Source of the DNA: Caballeronia sordidicola
GTDB lineage: Bacteria > Pseudomonadota > Gammaproteobacteria > Burkholderiales > Burkholderiaceae
Length of the DNA: 64,000 bases
NCBI RefSeq assembly: GCF_000729995.1
Contig: NZ_JNFG01000009.1
Span: 1 to 64,000 of the forward strand
Direction: 5' to 3'
The translations under genes were made by a program, and so were the position numbers. Position 1 is the stretch's first letter; each line of letters begins with the position of its first letter. Positions 54,987 to 63,856 of the stretch are shown here, piece by piece. The notes under the pieces are model-generated. The model worked only from the letters and a program-made list of their open reading frames with translations. It was not told the DNA's origin and ran no database searches.

Positions 54987-56099
54987 ATGACCCTGCAGCA
55001 ACACACCCGTGATTCGATCGATCGCGCGGGCATTGTCGGCGTGGCCGCCGTGCCACACGCGCCGCAGTTCCTGTCGATGCCGGAGACCGAGGACCACGGG
55101 CAGGTCGCACGCGTGCGCGCCGCGATGGCTGCTCTCGGCGCTCGGCTGCGCGCGCTCAAACCGGACTGCGTGATCGTGTTGTCGAACGATCACGGCGACC
55201 ACTTCGTCACGCACTCGGTTGCGCCGTTCTGCGTGCACGCGGCCGAGCGCGCCGACGGCATGCACAAGCATCGCGGCGCCTGGGCGCTCGATGCGTCGTG
55301 CGCATATCCGCTGGTGCGTGCGATGGGAGACGAGTCCTTCGATCTCGCGTTCACGCTCGACGCGAAAATCCCGACGTCGTTCACGATCCCGTACGAGTTC
55401 ATGGGCTTCGACCGTGATACGCCGATGACGGCGATCTTCGTCAACGCGTATGTGCCGCCGCAGCCGTCGCCGCTGCGCTGCCACGCTTTCGGTCAGGCGC
55501 TTGCGCGCGCGGTCAAGAGAATGGGGCGGCGCGCGGTGCTGATCGCGAGCGGCGGGCTGTCGCATTACCCCGGCACCGTCCACTACCCGAAGCCTGATGT
55601 CGATACCGACCGCGTACTGTTCGAGCAGATGAAAGCCGGCAATCTCGCGCATCTGCTCGCGTACGACGAAGCAGCGCTCGATGCGACCGGCAACGTCGAA
55701 TTGCGGATGACGCTGGTCGCGGCCGGCGCGATCGCGTCGGCCGGACAACGCAAACCGTTCATCGCCGAGTTCGAGCCGTCGTGGCATCACACGTATGCGG
55801 TGCTTGGCTGGAACCTGAGCCTGCCCGTCGAGCGCGCGTCGTTGATCTATCCAGCGCTGCCGCCGACGCGCGTTGGGCTGGTGCGTGCTGTGCAGACGCT
55901 GCGCGTCGATGGCGCCGCCGCACGCCGCTTTGTCAAGGATCCCTCCGCTTATTGCGACAGCTTCGCGCTCGCCGCTGACGAACGCGCGGCGCTGATCGCA
56001 GCTGACTTCGACGCGTTGCGCGACCGCTTCGACATCCATGCGCTGCTGACGGCCGGTGCGCTCGCGCAACTGCGCATCCAGCGCGGCAACGGCCGCTGA
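54987..56099 (+). CDS. Class III extradiol dioxygenase, LigB domain fused to a C-terminal LigA-like domain
   Basis: This 370-aa protein has a LigB-type catalytic domain (residues 1-290): VGVAAVPHAPQFLSM with iron-ligand His, VIVLSNDHGDHF, IPYEFMGFDRDTPM and SGGLSHYPGTVHYP. After about residue 305 a LigA-like helical domain follows: RRFVKDPSAYCDSFALAADE and ALRDRFDIHALLTAGALAQL. The same fusion is known from gallate dioxygenase-type enzymes. It cleaves a protocatechuate-, gallate- or aminophenol-like ring. The start has AGAAGGA six bases upstream. Confidence 0.88.
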   Translation: MTLQQHTRDSIDRAGIVGVAAVPHAPQFLSMPETEDHGQVARVRAAMAALGARLRALKPDCVIVLSNDHGDHFVTHSVAPFCVHAAERADGMHKHRGAWALDASCAYPLVRAMGDESFDLAFTLDAKIPTSFTIPYEFMGFDRDTPMTAIFVNAYVPPQPSPLRCHAFGQALARAVKRMGRRAVLIASGGLSHYPGTVHYPKPDVDTDRVLFEQMKAGNLAHLLAYDEAALDATGNVELRMTLVAAGAIASAGQRKPFIAEFEPSWHHTYAVLGWNLSLPVERASLIYPALPPTRVGLVRAVQTLRVDGAAARRFVKDPSAYCDSFALAADERAALIAADFDALRDRFDIHALLTAGALAQLRIQRGNGR

Positions 56100-56139
56100 T
56101 TTTTTAAACGAACCTCATCCATACAACCAAGGAATCCAG

Positions 56140-56631
56140 ATGACGATTGCTGTATCCGAAACACTCAAGGGCGCGACGCCCGAAGCTCGCCTCGCCGAAC
56201 TCGGTTATACGCTGCCGGAACTCCGCAAGCCTGCCGGCAACTACTGCGGCGCGGTGACGGCCGGCAAGCTCGTATTCGTCGCGGGTCACGGCACCTTCAA
56301 CGGACCGACGCAGACGCACAAGGGCAAGCTTGGCGCCGACGTGTCGGTCGATGAGGGCTATGCGGGCGCGCGCAACGCGGCGATCAGCGCGCTCGCGTCG
56401 CTGAAAGCGGAGATCGGCGAGCTGTCGCGCGTCAGGCGAATCGTGCGCTTGTTCGGCATGGTCGCATCTACGTCGAATTTTCATCGGCAGCCGGAAGTGA
56501 TCGACGGCGCGTCCGACGTGCTGACTTCTGTGTTCGGCAAGGACGGTGTACATGCGCGCTGCGCGGTCGGCTTCGTCGCGCTGCCGTTCGACATGCCGAT
56601 CGAACTGGAAATGGTTGTCGAGATCGACTGA
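56140..56631 (+). CDS. RidA/YjgF-family protein (2-aminomuconate deaminase-like context)
   Basis: This 163-aa Rid protein has ELRKPAGNYCGAVTAGKLVF, GHGTFNGPTQTHKGKLG, SVDEGYAGARNAAISALASL and a C-terminal GVHARCAVGFVALPFDMPIE, where the Arg of HARCAVG sits at the usual catalytic position. It is longer than typical RidA (about 130 aa). 2-Aminomuconate deaminases of aminophenol pathways belong to this fold, and the neighbour is a class III extradiol enzyme. Start ATG 56140 has AAGGAA upstream. The role is inferred from context. Confidence 0.85.
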   Translation: MTIAVSETLKGATPEARLAELGYTLPELRKPAGNYCGAVTAGKLVFVAGHGTFNGPTQTHKGKLGADVSVDEGYAGARNAAISALASLKAEIGELSRVRRIVRLFGMVASTSNFHRQPEVIDGASDVLTSVFGKDGVHARCAVGFVALPFDMPIELEMVVEID

Positions 56632-56639
56632 GGACGACA

Positions 56640-56897
56640 TGACTCCGACTGCGGAAATCGTCCGTGACGGGATCGCCGGACTGAGCGTGGGGCGCTCCTC
56701 GCCCAACAAGGTTTTTCGTCTACTCCACGTTCTTCGACAACCGGATGCGAGCCGCCGATCAAGGTCTGCGGCAAGCCGCCTCGATATCCGCAAGGAACTG
56801 GCATCGTGCTGAACAAGGGAAGCAAGACGCCGCCGCCAGGTTGCGCGACCGTGCTGGACGCAATCGCGCTCACGCGGCCGGCCGGCAGGGTGGCGCG
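56640..56897 (+). other. Gap between RidA and GGT genes with possible decayed coding sequence
   Basis: The 258 bases hold an ATG at 56640 (58 codons, no recognised family). In another frame GIVLNKGSKTPPPGCATVLD runs to a TGA at 56898-56900 region, overlapping the GGT start. The change of frame without a known protein suggests a remnant. I cannot name it. Confidence 0.3.
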
Positions 56898-58448
56898 ATG
56901 AACGCTACGGCAAAGCCCCGCGCACGCGCGCGGCAGTTCGGCACACGCCACGCAGCGGTGACCGGCCATCACCTCGCGAGCCGCGTGGCGATGACAACGC
57001 TCGCGCGCGGCGGCTCGCTCGCCGACGCGATGATCGCTGCGTCGGCGATGCTTACCGTCGTGCTGCCGCACGCGACGTCGCTCGGCGGCTGCGCAATGAT
57101 GCTCGCGTTCGATGCGAGGTCAGGCCAGGTGAGTGCGCTCAACGGCAGCGGCACCGCGCCCGCGGCTGCCGATCGTTCGGAGTTCGCCGGGCGAGGCAAC
57201 GCTGCGATCGATCCGCGTGGCCCGCGCAGTTGGGTCGTGCCGGGCCTCGTCGCGCTGTGGGCCAAAGCGCATGCGCGCAGCGGTCGCCTCGCGTGGCACA
57301 CCCTGTTCGCCGACGCGGCCGCGGCCGCACGCGATGGCATTGGTTTTTCGAGCGAGCTCGCGCGCAATCTCGCGCTCGCACAGCCCGACGTGCGCCGGCA
57401 GCCTGGCTTTGCCGAAGCGTTCCAGCTCGACGGGCGCGATCGCGTCGCCGGCGAACGGCACCGGCAACCCGCCTTGGCCGACACCTTGCACCAGATCGCC
57501 GCGCATGGCGCGCAGGCGTTCTATCGCGGACCGATCGCTAAGGCGTTGGCCGCGTTTTCACAGGCGCACGGCGGCCTCTTGTGCGAAGACGACTTCGCCG
57601 GCTTCGACGCGCCATGGAGCGAGCCGGTGCGGCAGCGCTATGGTGCAAACGAGGTTTGCGTGATGCCGCCGAACTCGGTCGGCGTGCTGATGCTCGCGCA
57701 ACTGGCAAGCCTGCATGCGATGCCGCAGGCGACGCGCGACGACGCGCTCGCCGCGCAGATCACCGTCGCGCGTGAACTGCTCGGGCCACTGCGCGACCGC
57801 GTCGCCGATTCATCCGCGCGATGGCCGCTCGAGATCGACCGCAATGCTCGCGCGGAGTCTCGCGCGCATGCGACGCCAGGCATCAGTGAGCCGGGCGACA
57901 CCGCTGGCATTGTGCTCGCCGATGCGCACGGCAACGCGCTCGTGATGCTGCAAAGTGTCTTCCAGCCGTTTGGCAGCGGTTGCGTCGACCCGTCGACCGG
58001 CATTTTGATGAACAACCGCCTGCATGAGTTCAGCCTCGATCCGGCCGAGCACAACGTGCTCGCACCGGGCAAGCGGCCGGTGCATACGCTGAACCCTTAC
58101 ATCGTGCTGCGCGACGGCCGCCCCGCATGGTGCGCAGTGTCGCCGGGCGGCGTGAGCCAGACGACCACCGGCGTGCAGTTCCTCGCCAACGTGCTGGACG
58201 AACGGATGACGCTGCCAGATGCGATCGATGCGCCGCGCTGGAGCCAGTCGCGCGACGGCGATCTACTGTGCGAGCCCGGTTTTCCGGCGGCCGTGATCGA
58301 CCGGCTTGAAGCGCAGGGGATCGCGGTCACGCGCGATTCGCTACACCCGTTCTATTTCGGATCGCTGAAGGCGGTCCACGTGCATGGCGACGGCATGCTC
58401 GAGGCGTCGGCGGATTTGCGCCGCGAGGCCAACGCGATGGTCGAGTAA
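56898..58448 (+). CDS. Gamma-glutamyltransferase-family (Ntn hydrolase) protein
   Basis: This 516-aa protein follows the GGT fold: TRHAAVTGHHLASRVAMTTL, MLTVVLPHATSLGGCAMMLA, the glutamate-pocket loop, then PGISEPGDTAGIVLADAHGN, where the nucleophilic Thr (about residue 335) would be exposed by self-cleavage. PVHTLNPYIVLRDGRPAWCA and SPGGVSQTTTGVQFLANVLD follow. In standard GGT the motif is TTHxxV; here it is DTAGIV, so the His after Thr is lost. There is no signal peptide, so it acts in the cytoplasm. It may remove a gamma-glutamyl group from the pathway substrate. Confidence 0.85.
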   Translation: MNATAKPRARARQFGTRHAAVTGHHLASRVAMTTLARGGSLADAMIAASAMLTVVLPHATSLGGCAMMLAFDARSGQVSALNGSGTAPAAADRSEFAGRGNAAIDPRGPRSWVVPGLVALWAKAHARSGRLAWHTLFADAAAAARDGIGFSSELARNLALAQPDVRRQPGFAEAFQLDGRDRVAGERHRQPALADTLHQIAAHGAQAFYRGPIAKALAAFSQAHGGLLCEDDFAGFDAPWSEPVRQRYGANEVCVMPPNSVGVLMLAQLASLHAMPQATRDDALAAQITVARELLGPLRDRVADSSARWPLEIDRNARAESRAHATPGISEPGDTAGIVLADAHGNALVMLQSVFQPFGSGCVDPSTGILMNNRLHEFSLDPAEHNVLAPGKRPVHTLNPYIVLRDGRPAWCAVSPGGVSQTTTGVQFLANVLDERMTLPDAIDAPRWSQSRDGDLLCEPGFPAAVIDRLEAQGIAVTRDSLHPFYFGSLKAVHVHGDGMLEASADLRREANAMVE

Positions 58449-58756
58449 CCGCGCGCCGTGCGCTACACGCAGTCAGCACACGCAATCGGCAATACGTGTT
58501 TGGCAATACGCGGTTCAGGCAACACCACACGCAAGCGCAGCGGCACAACCGGCTCGCCCATCCGTGTCGATCAGCAACGAAGGCCGTCTTCGAAAACCCA
58601 CGTTCAGGAAAAGCAGATGCGTCCTTATCAGATCACCTTATTGTGCCTTTGCAGAAGCAGCGCAATGTAGCTCGCCTCGTTTCTGTGTGCTTTCAAAATC
58701 GACCTGCGACACGCTGGGTTCAGCGTCGCAACCTTCATTGCAGAGCGGAGTTCAGC
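58449..58756. other. Intergenic region before the ABC transporter genes
   Basis: About 310 bases with only short frames. It may hold a secondary promoter for the ABC genes, but none is clear by eye. Confidence 0.4.
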
Positions 58757-59584
58757 ATGTCTTACTTCTCGCACATGTTCAGTCGTTTGGCCGGGGCCGT
58801 GCTGGCCGCAGGCATCGCGTTCGCCACACCGGCATGGGCCGAATCGGCCGATGCCGGTACGATTTCGAGCGGTCATATGAAAGTGGCCATGGCCGCGACT
58901 TATCCGCCCTTCGAATCGGTGCAGGACGGCAAGATCGTCGGTTCGGATCCCGACTTCGGTAATCTGCTCGCAAAACAGCTCGGCATGACCGTGTCATTCG
59001 AAGACGCGAAGTTTTCGATGCTGATCCTCGGCCTGTCGGCGCGCCGCTATGACGCGATCATCTCCGGCATGTACGTTACGCCGGAGCGAACCGCGCAGGC
59101 GGCGGCGATTCCCTATGCGCAGACATCGAGCGCGATTCTCGCGACCGCGGCGAGCGGGCTCAAGCCCAAAACGCCCGAAGATCTCTGCGGCATGCGCGTC
59201 GGCATCGTGTCGGGCACGGCCTATCTGCCGAAGCTGCATGAGCTGTCCGCCCGCTATTGCAAGACCTCCGGCAAGGGCGAGATTGATATCGCCGAGTACC
59301 CGACGACTGCGGAAGCCATTCAGGCGATGCTGGCGAACAATGTGCAGGCGGGCATCCAGGTGGCGAACACGGCATACGCGCTGGCCGCGAAGTCGAATGG
59401 CCGGATTCTCGTGTCGTCGACCGATCTGATCTATCCGCAGGTGATCGGCATTTACGTGCGCAAGGACAACGCCGCGCTTATCCAGGCGATCACGAAGGGC
59501 ATTCAGGGACTGAAACAAAGTGGCGAGCTCGACAAGTGGCTCAAGGACAACCACCTGTACATGGCGCCGGGCAGCGCGAGCTGA
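58757..59584 (+). CDS. Amino-acid ABC transporter substrate-binding protein (family 3)
   Basis: This 275-aa periplasmic protein has a signal peptide (LAGAVLAAGIAFATPAWAES), then MKVAMAATYPPFESVQDGKI, GSDPDFGNLLAKQLGMTV, MLILGLSARRYDAIISGMYV and GMRVGIVSGTAYLPKLHELS. This is the SBP_bac_3 family, which binds polar amino acids or derivatives. I start at ATG 58757; the in-frame sequence upstream has no resemblance to the family. The fused permease-ATPase gene follows after 51 bases. Confidence 0.92.
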   Translation: MSYFSHMFSRLAGAVLAAGIAFATPAWAESADAGTISSGHMKVAMAATYPPFESVQDGKIVGSDPDFGNLLAKQLGMTVSFEDAKFSMLILGLSARRYDAIISGMYVTPERTAQAAAIPYAQTSSAILATAASGLKPKTPEDLCGMRVGIVSGTAYLPKLHELSARYCKTSGKGEIDIAEYPTTAEAIQAMLANNVQAGIQVANTAYALAAKSNGRILVSSTDLIYPQVIGIYVRKDNAALIQAITKGIQGLKQSGELDKWLKDNHLYMAPGSAS

Positions 59585-59635
59585 ATGCGACGGCCGGCCC
59601 GCTTTATTGGTTTTTGCGCGTGACGAGAGAAGCTC

Positions 59636-61231
59636 ATGAAATTCGACCTGCCTTACATGCTGTCGCTGTTCGCGATGCCGGAGTTGTGGCGCGCGGCGCT
59701 GACGGTGATAGAACTTAGCGCCGTATCGTGGATCCTCGCGGTGGTGCTGGGCTTTCCTCTTGCCTGCGCGAGGCTGTCACGCCGTGCGTGGCTGTCGATG
59801 CCGGCCGGCATCTACATCTGGTTCTTCCGCAGCGTACCGCTACTGGTCGCGGCGATCGTGATCTATAACCTGCCGCAGATGTTCCCGGCGACCGGTCCGT
59901 GGTTCTCTCATCCGTTTTTTTCTGGCATGGTGGCGCTGGTGCTGACGGAGACCGCGTATATGGCCGAAATCCATCGTGGCGGACTGAATTCGGTCGCGCG
60001 TGGCCAGCGTGAAGCGGCCTTCGCCCTCGGCCTGCAGGGGGTTGGCATCCAGCGGCTGGTGATCATTCCGCAGGCGCTGCGCATCGCGCTGCCGACGCTT
60101 GCGAATCAGTACATTGCCTGCGTCAAGCTCACGTCGCTGATTTCGGTGATCTCGCTCGGCGAACTGCTGCTGGTCGGGCAGCAGCTCTATGCGCAGAACC
60201 TGCTGGTGATGGAGACGCTGTGCGCGATTACGGTCTACTACGTTGGAATTGTCACGGTCTTCGGCTGGATCGTTCGCTATCTGGAGAACCGCTTCGATCT
60301 GCCAGCGCGGCAGCCCGGGGCACTCGATGCGCTGCAGGTCAACGCGCTGCGCGCGCGACTTGCGCCCGAGACGTTCGGGCCCCGAGCCACGGTGCGCGAC
60401 GCGACGCCCGCGCTGATCCTGCAACGACTTCATAAGCGTTATGGTGCGCATCACGTACTCAAAGGCATCGATCTGCAGGTGCGCCGCGGTGAAGTGGTCT
60501 CGATAATCGGGCCGTCGGGTTCGGGCAAGACTTCGCTGATACGCACAATTAACGCGCTCGAACCGCTTGACGACGGCGAGATCGTGCTTTACGGAAAACC
60601 GTTCATCGCGGCTCGTGCCAAAGGCTTGAACCGCGCGCGCCGTGAGGGTTTGCTAACCGTCGGCATGGTGTTCCAGAGCTTCAATCTGTTCCCGCATCGC
60701 ACAATTGCCGAAAACGTGATGCTCGCACCACGCTATCACCGTCGCCGTAACGCCGCCGACGCGCGTACGCAGGCGCTCGGTTTGCTCGACAAGGTCGGTC
60801 TCCTCGCGCATGCGGACAAGTATCCCCACCAGTTATCGGGCGGGCAGCAGCAGCGTGTCGCCATCGCGCGAGCACTCGCGATGGAACCCGCGATCATGCT
60901 TTTCGACGAGCCGACCTCGGCGCTCGACCCGGAACTGGTGGGTGAAGTGCTGAAGGTGATTTCCGCACTCGCCGACGAAGGAATGACCATGCTGATCGTC
61001 ACGCACGAAATGGATTTTGCGATGTCGATTTCCGATCGCATCGTGTTCATGGAGGACGGCGTGATCCAGTTGGCTGCATCGCCGAACGAAATTCGCCAAA
61101 GGGCGGACGCGGACCGAATTCGCCGCTTCATCGGCGTGGAACAGGGGCAGGGCAATCGGCAGGCGGAGCGTGCGGCGCGGGTCGTGAGCCCGGTTTCGCT
61201 GGTCAACCAGGGCGCGCTTGGTAGCGCCTGA
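59636..61231 (+). CDS. Fused amino-acid ABC transporter permease and ATP-binding protein
   Basis: This 531-aa protein combines two usual subunits. Residues 1-225 are a HisM/GltK-type permease with about five helices and the EAA loop (EIHRGGLNSVARGQREAAFA). Residues about 262-505 are the ATPase, with Walker A GPSGSGKTSLI, Q-loop VFQSFNLFPH, LSGGQQQRVAIARALA, Walker B IMLFDEPTSALD and the switch His in VTHEMDFA. One gene therefore encodes a half-transporter that would dimerise. It probably imports the gamma-glutamylated or amino-acid-like substrate of the operon. Confidence 0.92.
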   Translation: MKFDLPYMLSLFAMPELWRAALTVIELSAVSWILAVVLGFPLACARLSRRAWLSMPAGIYIWFFRSVPLLVAAIVIYNLPQMFPATGPWFSHPFFSGMVALVLTETAYMAEIHRGGLNSVARGQREAAFALGLQGVGIQRLVIIPQALRIALPTLANQYIACVKLTSLISVISLGELLLVGQQLYAQNLLVMETLCAITVYYVGIVTVFGWIVRYLENRFDLPARQPGALDALQVNALRARLAPETFGPRATVRDATPALILQRLHKRYGAHHVLKGIDLQVRRGEVVSIIGPSGSGKTSLIRTINALEPLDDGEIVLYGKPFIAARAKGLNRARREGLLTVGMVFQSFNLFPHRTIAENVMLAPRYHRRRNAADARTQALGLLDKVGLLAHADKYPHQLSGGQQQRVAIARALAMEPAIMLFDEPTSALDPELVGEVLKVISALADEGMTMLIVTHEMDFAMSISDRIVFMEDGVIQLAASPNEIRQRADADRIRRFIGVEQGQGNRQAERAARVVSPVSLVNQGALGSA

Positions 61232-61267
61232 TCTTTCAATCCACTCGCAGCACAGGACCTCAATCAC

Positions 61268-62122
61268 ATGAAGCTCGTCAGTTTTCTCGCTTCGGGACGC
61301 GCGTCGTACGGCGTAGCGACCGATAACGGTATCGTCGATGCCGCGCCGTTTGCAGCGGATCTGGGCGCGACACTCAAGGAGGCGCTCGCGCGCGATTCGC
61401 TCGGTGCGCTCGCCGATCGCGCATCGGGTACGCCCCAGATGCTCGCGTGGTCCGATGTCGAACTGCTGCCGGTCATCCCGGATCCGCAGAAGATTTTGTG
61501 CGTCGGCATCAACTATCTGTCGCACGTCAAGGAGACGGGGCGCGAAGTGCCGGACAAGCCTATGCTGTTCGCCCGTTTCGCCGATTCGCAAACTGCGCAT
61601 GACGGGCCGATCGTGAGGCCCCGGGCGTCGGAGCGGCTCGACTTCGAAGGCGAGCTCGCGGTCGTGATAGGCAAGCGTGCGCGACACGTGAAGGCAGCCG
61701 ATGCGTTCGACGTGATCGCGGGCTATGCGTGCTACAACGACGGAAGCATTCGCGACTGGCAGCGCCATACGTCGCAGTTCACGCCGGGCAAGAACTTCTC
61801 GCAAACGGGCGGATTCGGACCGTGGCTCGTGACCCCCGACGAAGTGGGCGATCCGTCGGCGCTGTCGCTGACCACGAGACTCAACGGCGAAATCATGCAG
61901 CAGGCCATCAACGACGACCTGATTTTCCCGGTACCGAACCTGATCGAATATTGCTCGACGTTCTGCACGCTGCTGCCCGGCGACGTGATCATCACCGGCA
62001 CGACCGGCGGTGTCGGCGCATTCCGCGAACCGCCTCTGTGGATGAAGGCGGGAGACGTCGTCGAGGTGGAGCTTTCCCGGATCGGGACTCTGCGCAACTT
62101 TGTAATTGATGAGGAGTCTTGA
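61268..62122 (+). CDS. Fumarylacetoacetate hydrolase-family protein
   Basis: This 284-aa FAH protein has KILCVGINYLSHVKETGREV, RASERLDFEGELAVVIGKRA (metal-binding Glu), AGYACYNDGSIRDWQRHTSQ, FTPGKNFSQTGGFGPWLVTP and PGDVIITGTTGGVGAFREPP. It is the usual hydrolase/decarboxylase/hydratase fold acting on ring-cleavage products. It is the last intact gene of the operon that begins with the LigBA dioxygenase, so its substrate is probably the product of that cleavage. The third FAH gene in the window. Confidence 0.92.
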   Translation: MKLVSFLASGRASYGVATDNGIVDAAPFAADLGATLKEALARDSLGALADRASGTPQMLAWSDVELLPVIPDPQKILCVGINYLSHVKETGREVPDKPMLFARFADSQTAHDGPIVRPRASERLDFEGELAVVIGKRARHVKAADAFDVIAGYACYNDGSIRDWQRHTSQFTPGKNFSQTGGFGPWLVTPDEVGDPSALSLTTRLNGEIMQQAINDDLIFPVPNLIEYCSTFCTLLPGDVIITGTTGGVGAFREPPLWMKAGDVVEVELSRIGTLRNFVIDEES

Positions 62123-62149
62123 TCTGGCCGGTGGTGGCCGAGAACGTGC

Positions 62150-62300
62150 ATGGTAGACGATGGCCCGGGGCGTGGAACGATTAGGCACGGCGACAACTTC
62201 CTCGTGCGGACGCGCGAGCTATGGGCGCAGCGCGATTATGGCGTGGTTGTCGTGGATTCGATCGGCCATCAGTCGTTGCGCGGGCACCTTCCAACTGCCT
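62150..62300 (+). pseudogene. Alpha/beta hydrolase fragment
   Basis: A frame reading RHGDNFLVRTRELWAQRDYG, VVVVDSIGHQSLRGH resembles the N-terminal part of alpha/beta hydrolases of the dienelactone/acyl-hydrolase type (GGNFLVRTRxLWAQxGYAV). It lacks the nucleophile region and is followed, in another frame, by an EamA/RhtA fragment. Short and partial, so a weak identification. Confidence 0.5.
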
Positions 62301-62576
62301 ACCATATCTGTGCTCAGCCAACTGCTGGTCGCAGCGTGTTTTTACCCGCTCATTCCTTACGCATTGGAAATGAAGGCATTGAAGACAATGTTTCACTATC
62401 AGTTTGGTATTTTGATGAGTGCCGAGCCCTTGGTCGCGGTCGTGATTGGGTGGACGATGCTGGGTCAGGGAATCAGTCGCTGGCAGATCGTGGGGCTTGC
62501 GATGATTACCTTTTCCAATGCACTGTCGGCAAGTCGTCGAGGCGTCTCGGAGTCTGTGTCTGAAACCACTCGATAA
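62300..62576 (+). pseudogene. EamA/RhtA-type exporter 3' fragment
   Basis: About 90 residues match the last helices of RhtA-like (EamA family) amino-acid exporters: LIPYALEMKALKTMFHYQFG, ILMSAEPLVAVVIGWTMLGQ and SRWQIVGLAMITFSNALSA. Two of ten helices remain. No start exists; the fused frame upstream belongs to other DNA. It is a remnant from insertion or deletion at the end of the LigBA operon. Confidence 0.75.
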
Positions 62577-62616
62577 GCGACCAGATTTGATCTGTGCTGT
62601 ATCGTCACCCCGTCTG

Positions 62617-63522
62617 CTAGGTTCGAGACATCGAGTCGGGCGCTCGGTCTTCGAGAGATTGAACAAGCTGTGCCCGCACTGCGGAGGTGATGTGAGGTTG
62701 TCGTTCTCCCTCAATCATGCCGATCACGCGTTGCCATTTTGCGTTTGGCAAGGCTAGGGTTTCCAACAATGAATCATGAGACCATCCAACGTGTTTGAGC
62801 TTAGGTACCACTGAGATCCCGACGTTCTGCCGGACCAACTCGATGATGGCCGCGATTGAGTTGACTTCAAGGATTTCGTTTGGCTTCACATGCATCCTGC
62901 GAAGCGCGCGTTCGACATTTGCGCCAGTCAACGAGCGCCGGTCAAACCGAATGAAGGGCTGTGAATTCAGCAGATCCGCAGGATCTGCGCCGGGTGCCGC
63001 AATCTGAGTGCTTGCCAGAAGAACGAGAGGTTCCTCGTAAAGAGGTGTCCATCGTTCTACTGCGGGCGTATCGCGTAAGACGTCGATGATCAACGCCGCA
63101 TCTATCTCCGCGCTGCGCACTTGCCGTACAAGCTCGAAAGAGTTTCCAAGAACAAGCCGAACGCTTAGGGCAGGAAATCGGGCTTTCAAGGCAAGCACAT
63201 TGTTCGACAAGAATCCCATGGCCGAAACAGTAGCGCCAATTGTAATCGCACCCGCAAGTCCTTGATCGAGGCCAGTACCTATCAGCAATGAGTCGTAATC
63301 TGCGACCACTCGTCGCGCGTGAGGCACCAACGCACGCCCAGCCTCATTCAACTGGATCATCCGGCGCGATCGATCAAACAGCGGTCGGCGGCATTCTTCC
63401 TCGAGCGCTCTCATTTGTTGGCCAACAGCGGCTTGGGTCAACGCCATCCGATTCGCGGCTGCGGCTAAAGAGCCGTACCTTTCAACTGCAAGAAATGTTC
63501 GCAGCGTTCGTATTTCACTCAT
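62617..63522 (-). CDS. LysR-family transcriptional regulator
   Basis: This 301-aa protein has the winged helix (IRTLRTFLAVERYGSLAAAA, NRMALTQAAVGQQMRALEEE, LFDRSRRMIQLNEAGRALVP) and a LysR effector domain with GAITIGATVSAMGFLSNNVL and EILEVNSIAAIIELVRQNVG. It is transcribed away from the acyltransferase-like gene at 63857, which suggests that it regulates that gene. Confidence 0.92.
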   Translation of the reverse strand: MSEIRTLRTFLAVERYGSLAAAANRMALTQAAVGQQMRALEEECRRPLFDRSRRMIQLNEAGRALVPHARRVVADYDSLLIGTGLDQGLAGAITIGATVSAMGFLSNNVLALKARFPALSVRLVLGNSFELVRQVRSAEIDAALIIDVLRDTPAVERWTPLYEEPLVLLASTQIAAPGADPADLLNSQPFIRFDRRSLTGANVERALRRMHVKPNEILEVNSIAAIIELVRQNVGISVVPKLKHVGWSHDSLLETLALPNAKWQRVIGMIEGERQPHITSAVRAQLVQSLEDRAPDSMSRT

Positions 63523-63856
63523 CTCACCACCCGCGTTCAGCGCATGATCTCACGATACTAAATTTTATCTTTAGCAAAATTATAAAAAAATGCGTTTTTG
63601 TTTTTATTTAGTGCGGTTCACAATCGGGTCACCGGTCGGGCGTGCCACTGAACTACGAAGCGAGCGGTCATGGATCTGCCGGAGTCCGGGAGAAGGATGG
63701 CTGTTGTCGTTATTTTGTAAGTTTGCGCAGCGTTCGTCGAGAACGTGATTGCTATCCCGATAGCGCGGGTACCAATCAGGTAACAAGGAATCCTACAGAA
63801 ATACTTGTACGACTATTTTGAGCCCTCGTAGTGGGGTCTCGATTGCCGAGAAAACC
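63523..63856. other. Divergent intergenic region
   Basis: About 330 bases between the LysR gene and the acyltransferase-like gene. The part next to the LysR start (63555-63615) is AT-rich and probably holds the promoters. No gene is supported. Confidence 0.45.

Noticed and set aside
54756..56069. Long open frame antisense to the LigBA dioxygenase gene
   Set aside because: High GC at third positions opens the opposite strand; the plus-strand protein has clear catalytic motifs and a ribosome-binding site, the antisense product has none.
60833..62188. Long antisense open frame over the ABC and FAH genes
   Set aside because: Arg- and His-rich, low-complexity product without family motifs; overlaps two well-supported genes.
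63604..63670. tRNA-like text (ACTGAACTACGAA) on the minus strand
   Set aside because: No complete cloverleaf; the T-arm and anticodon stem are missing.
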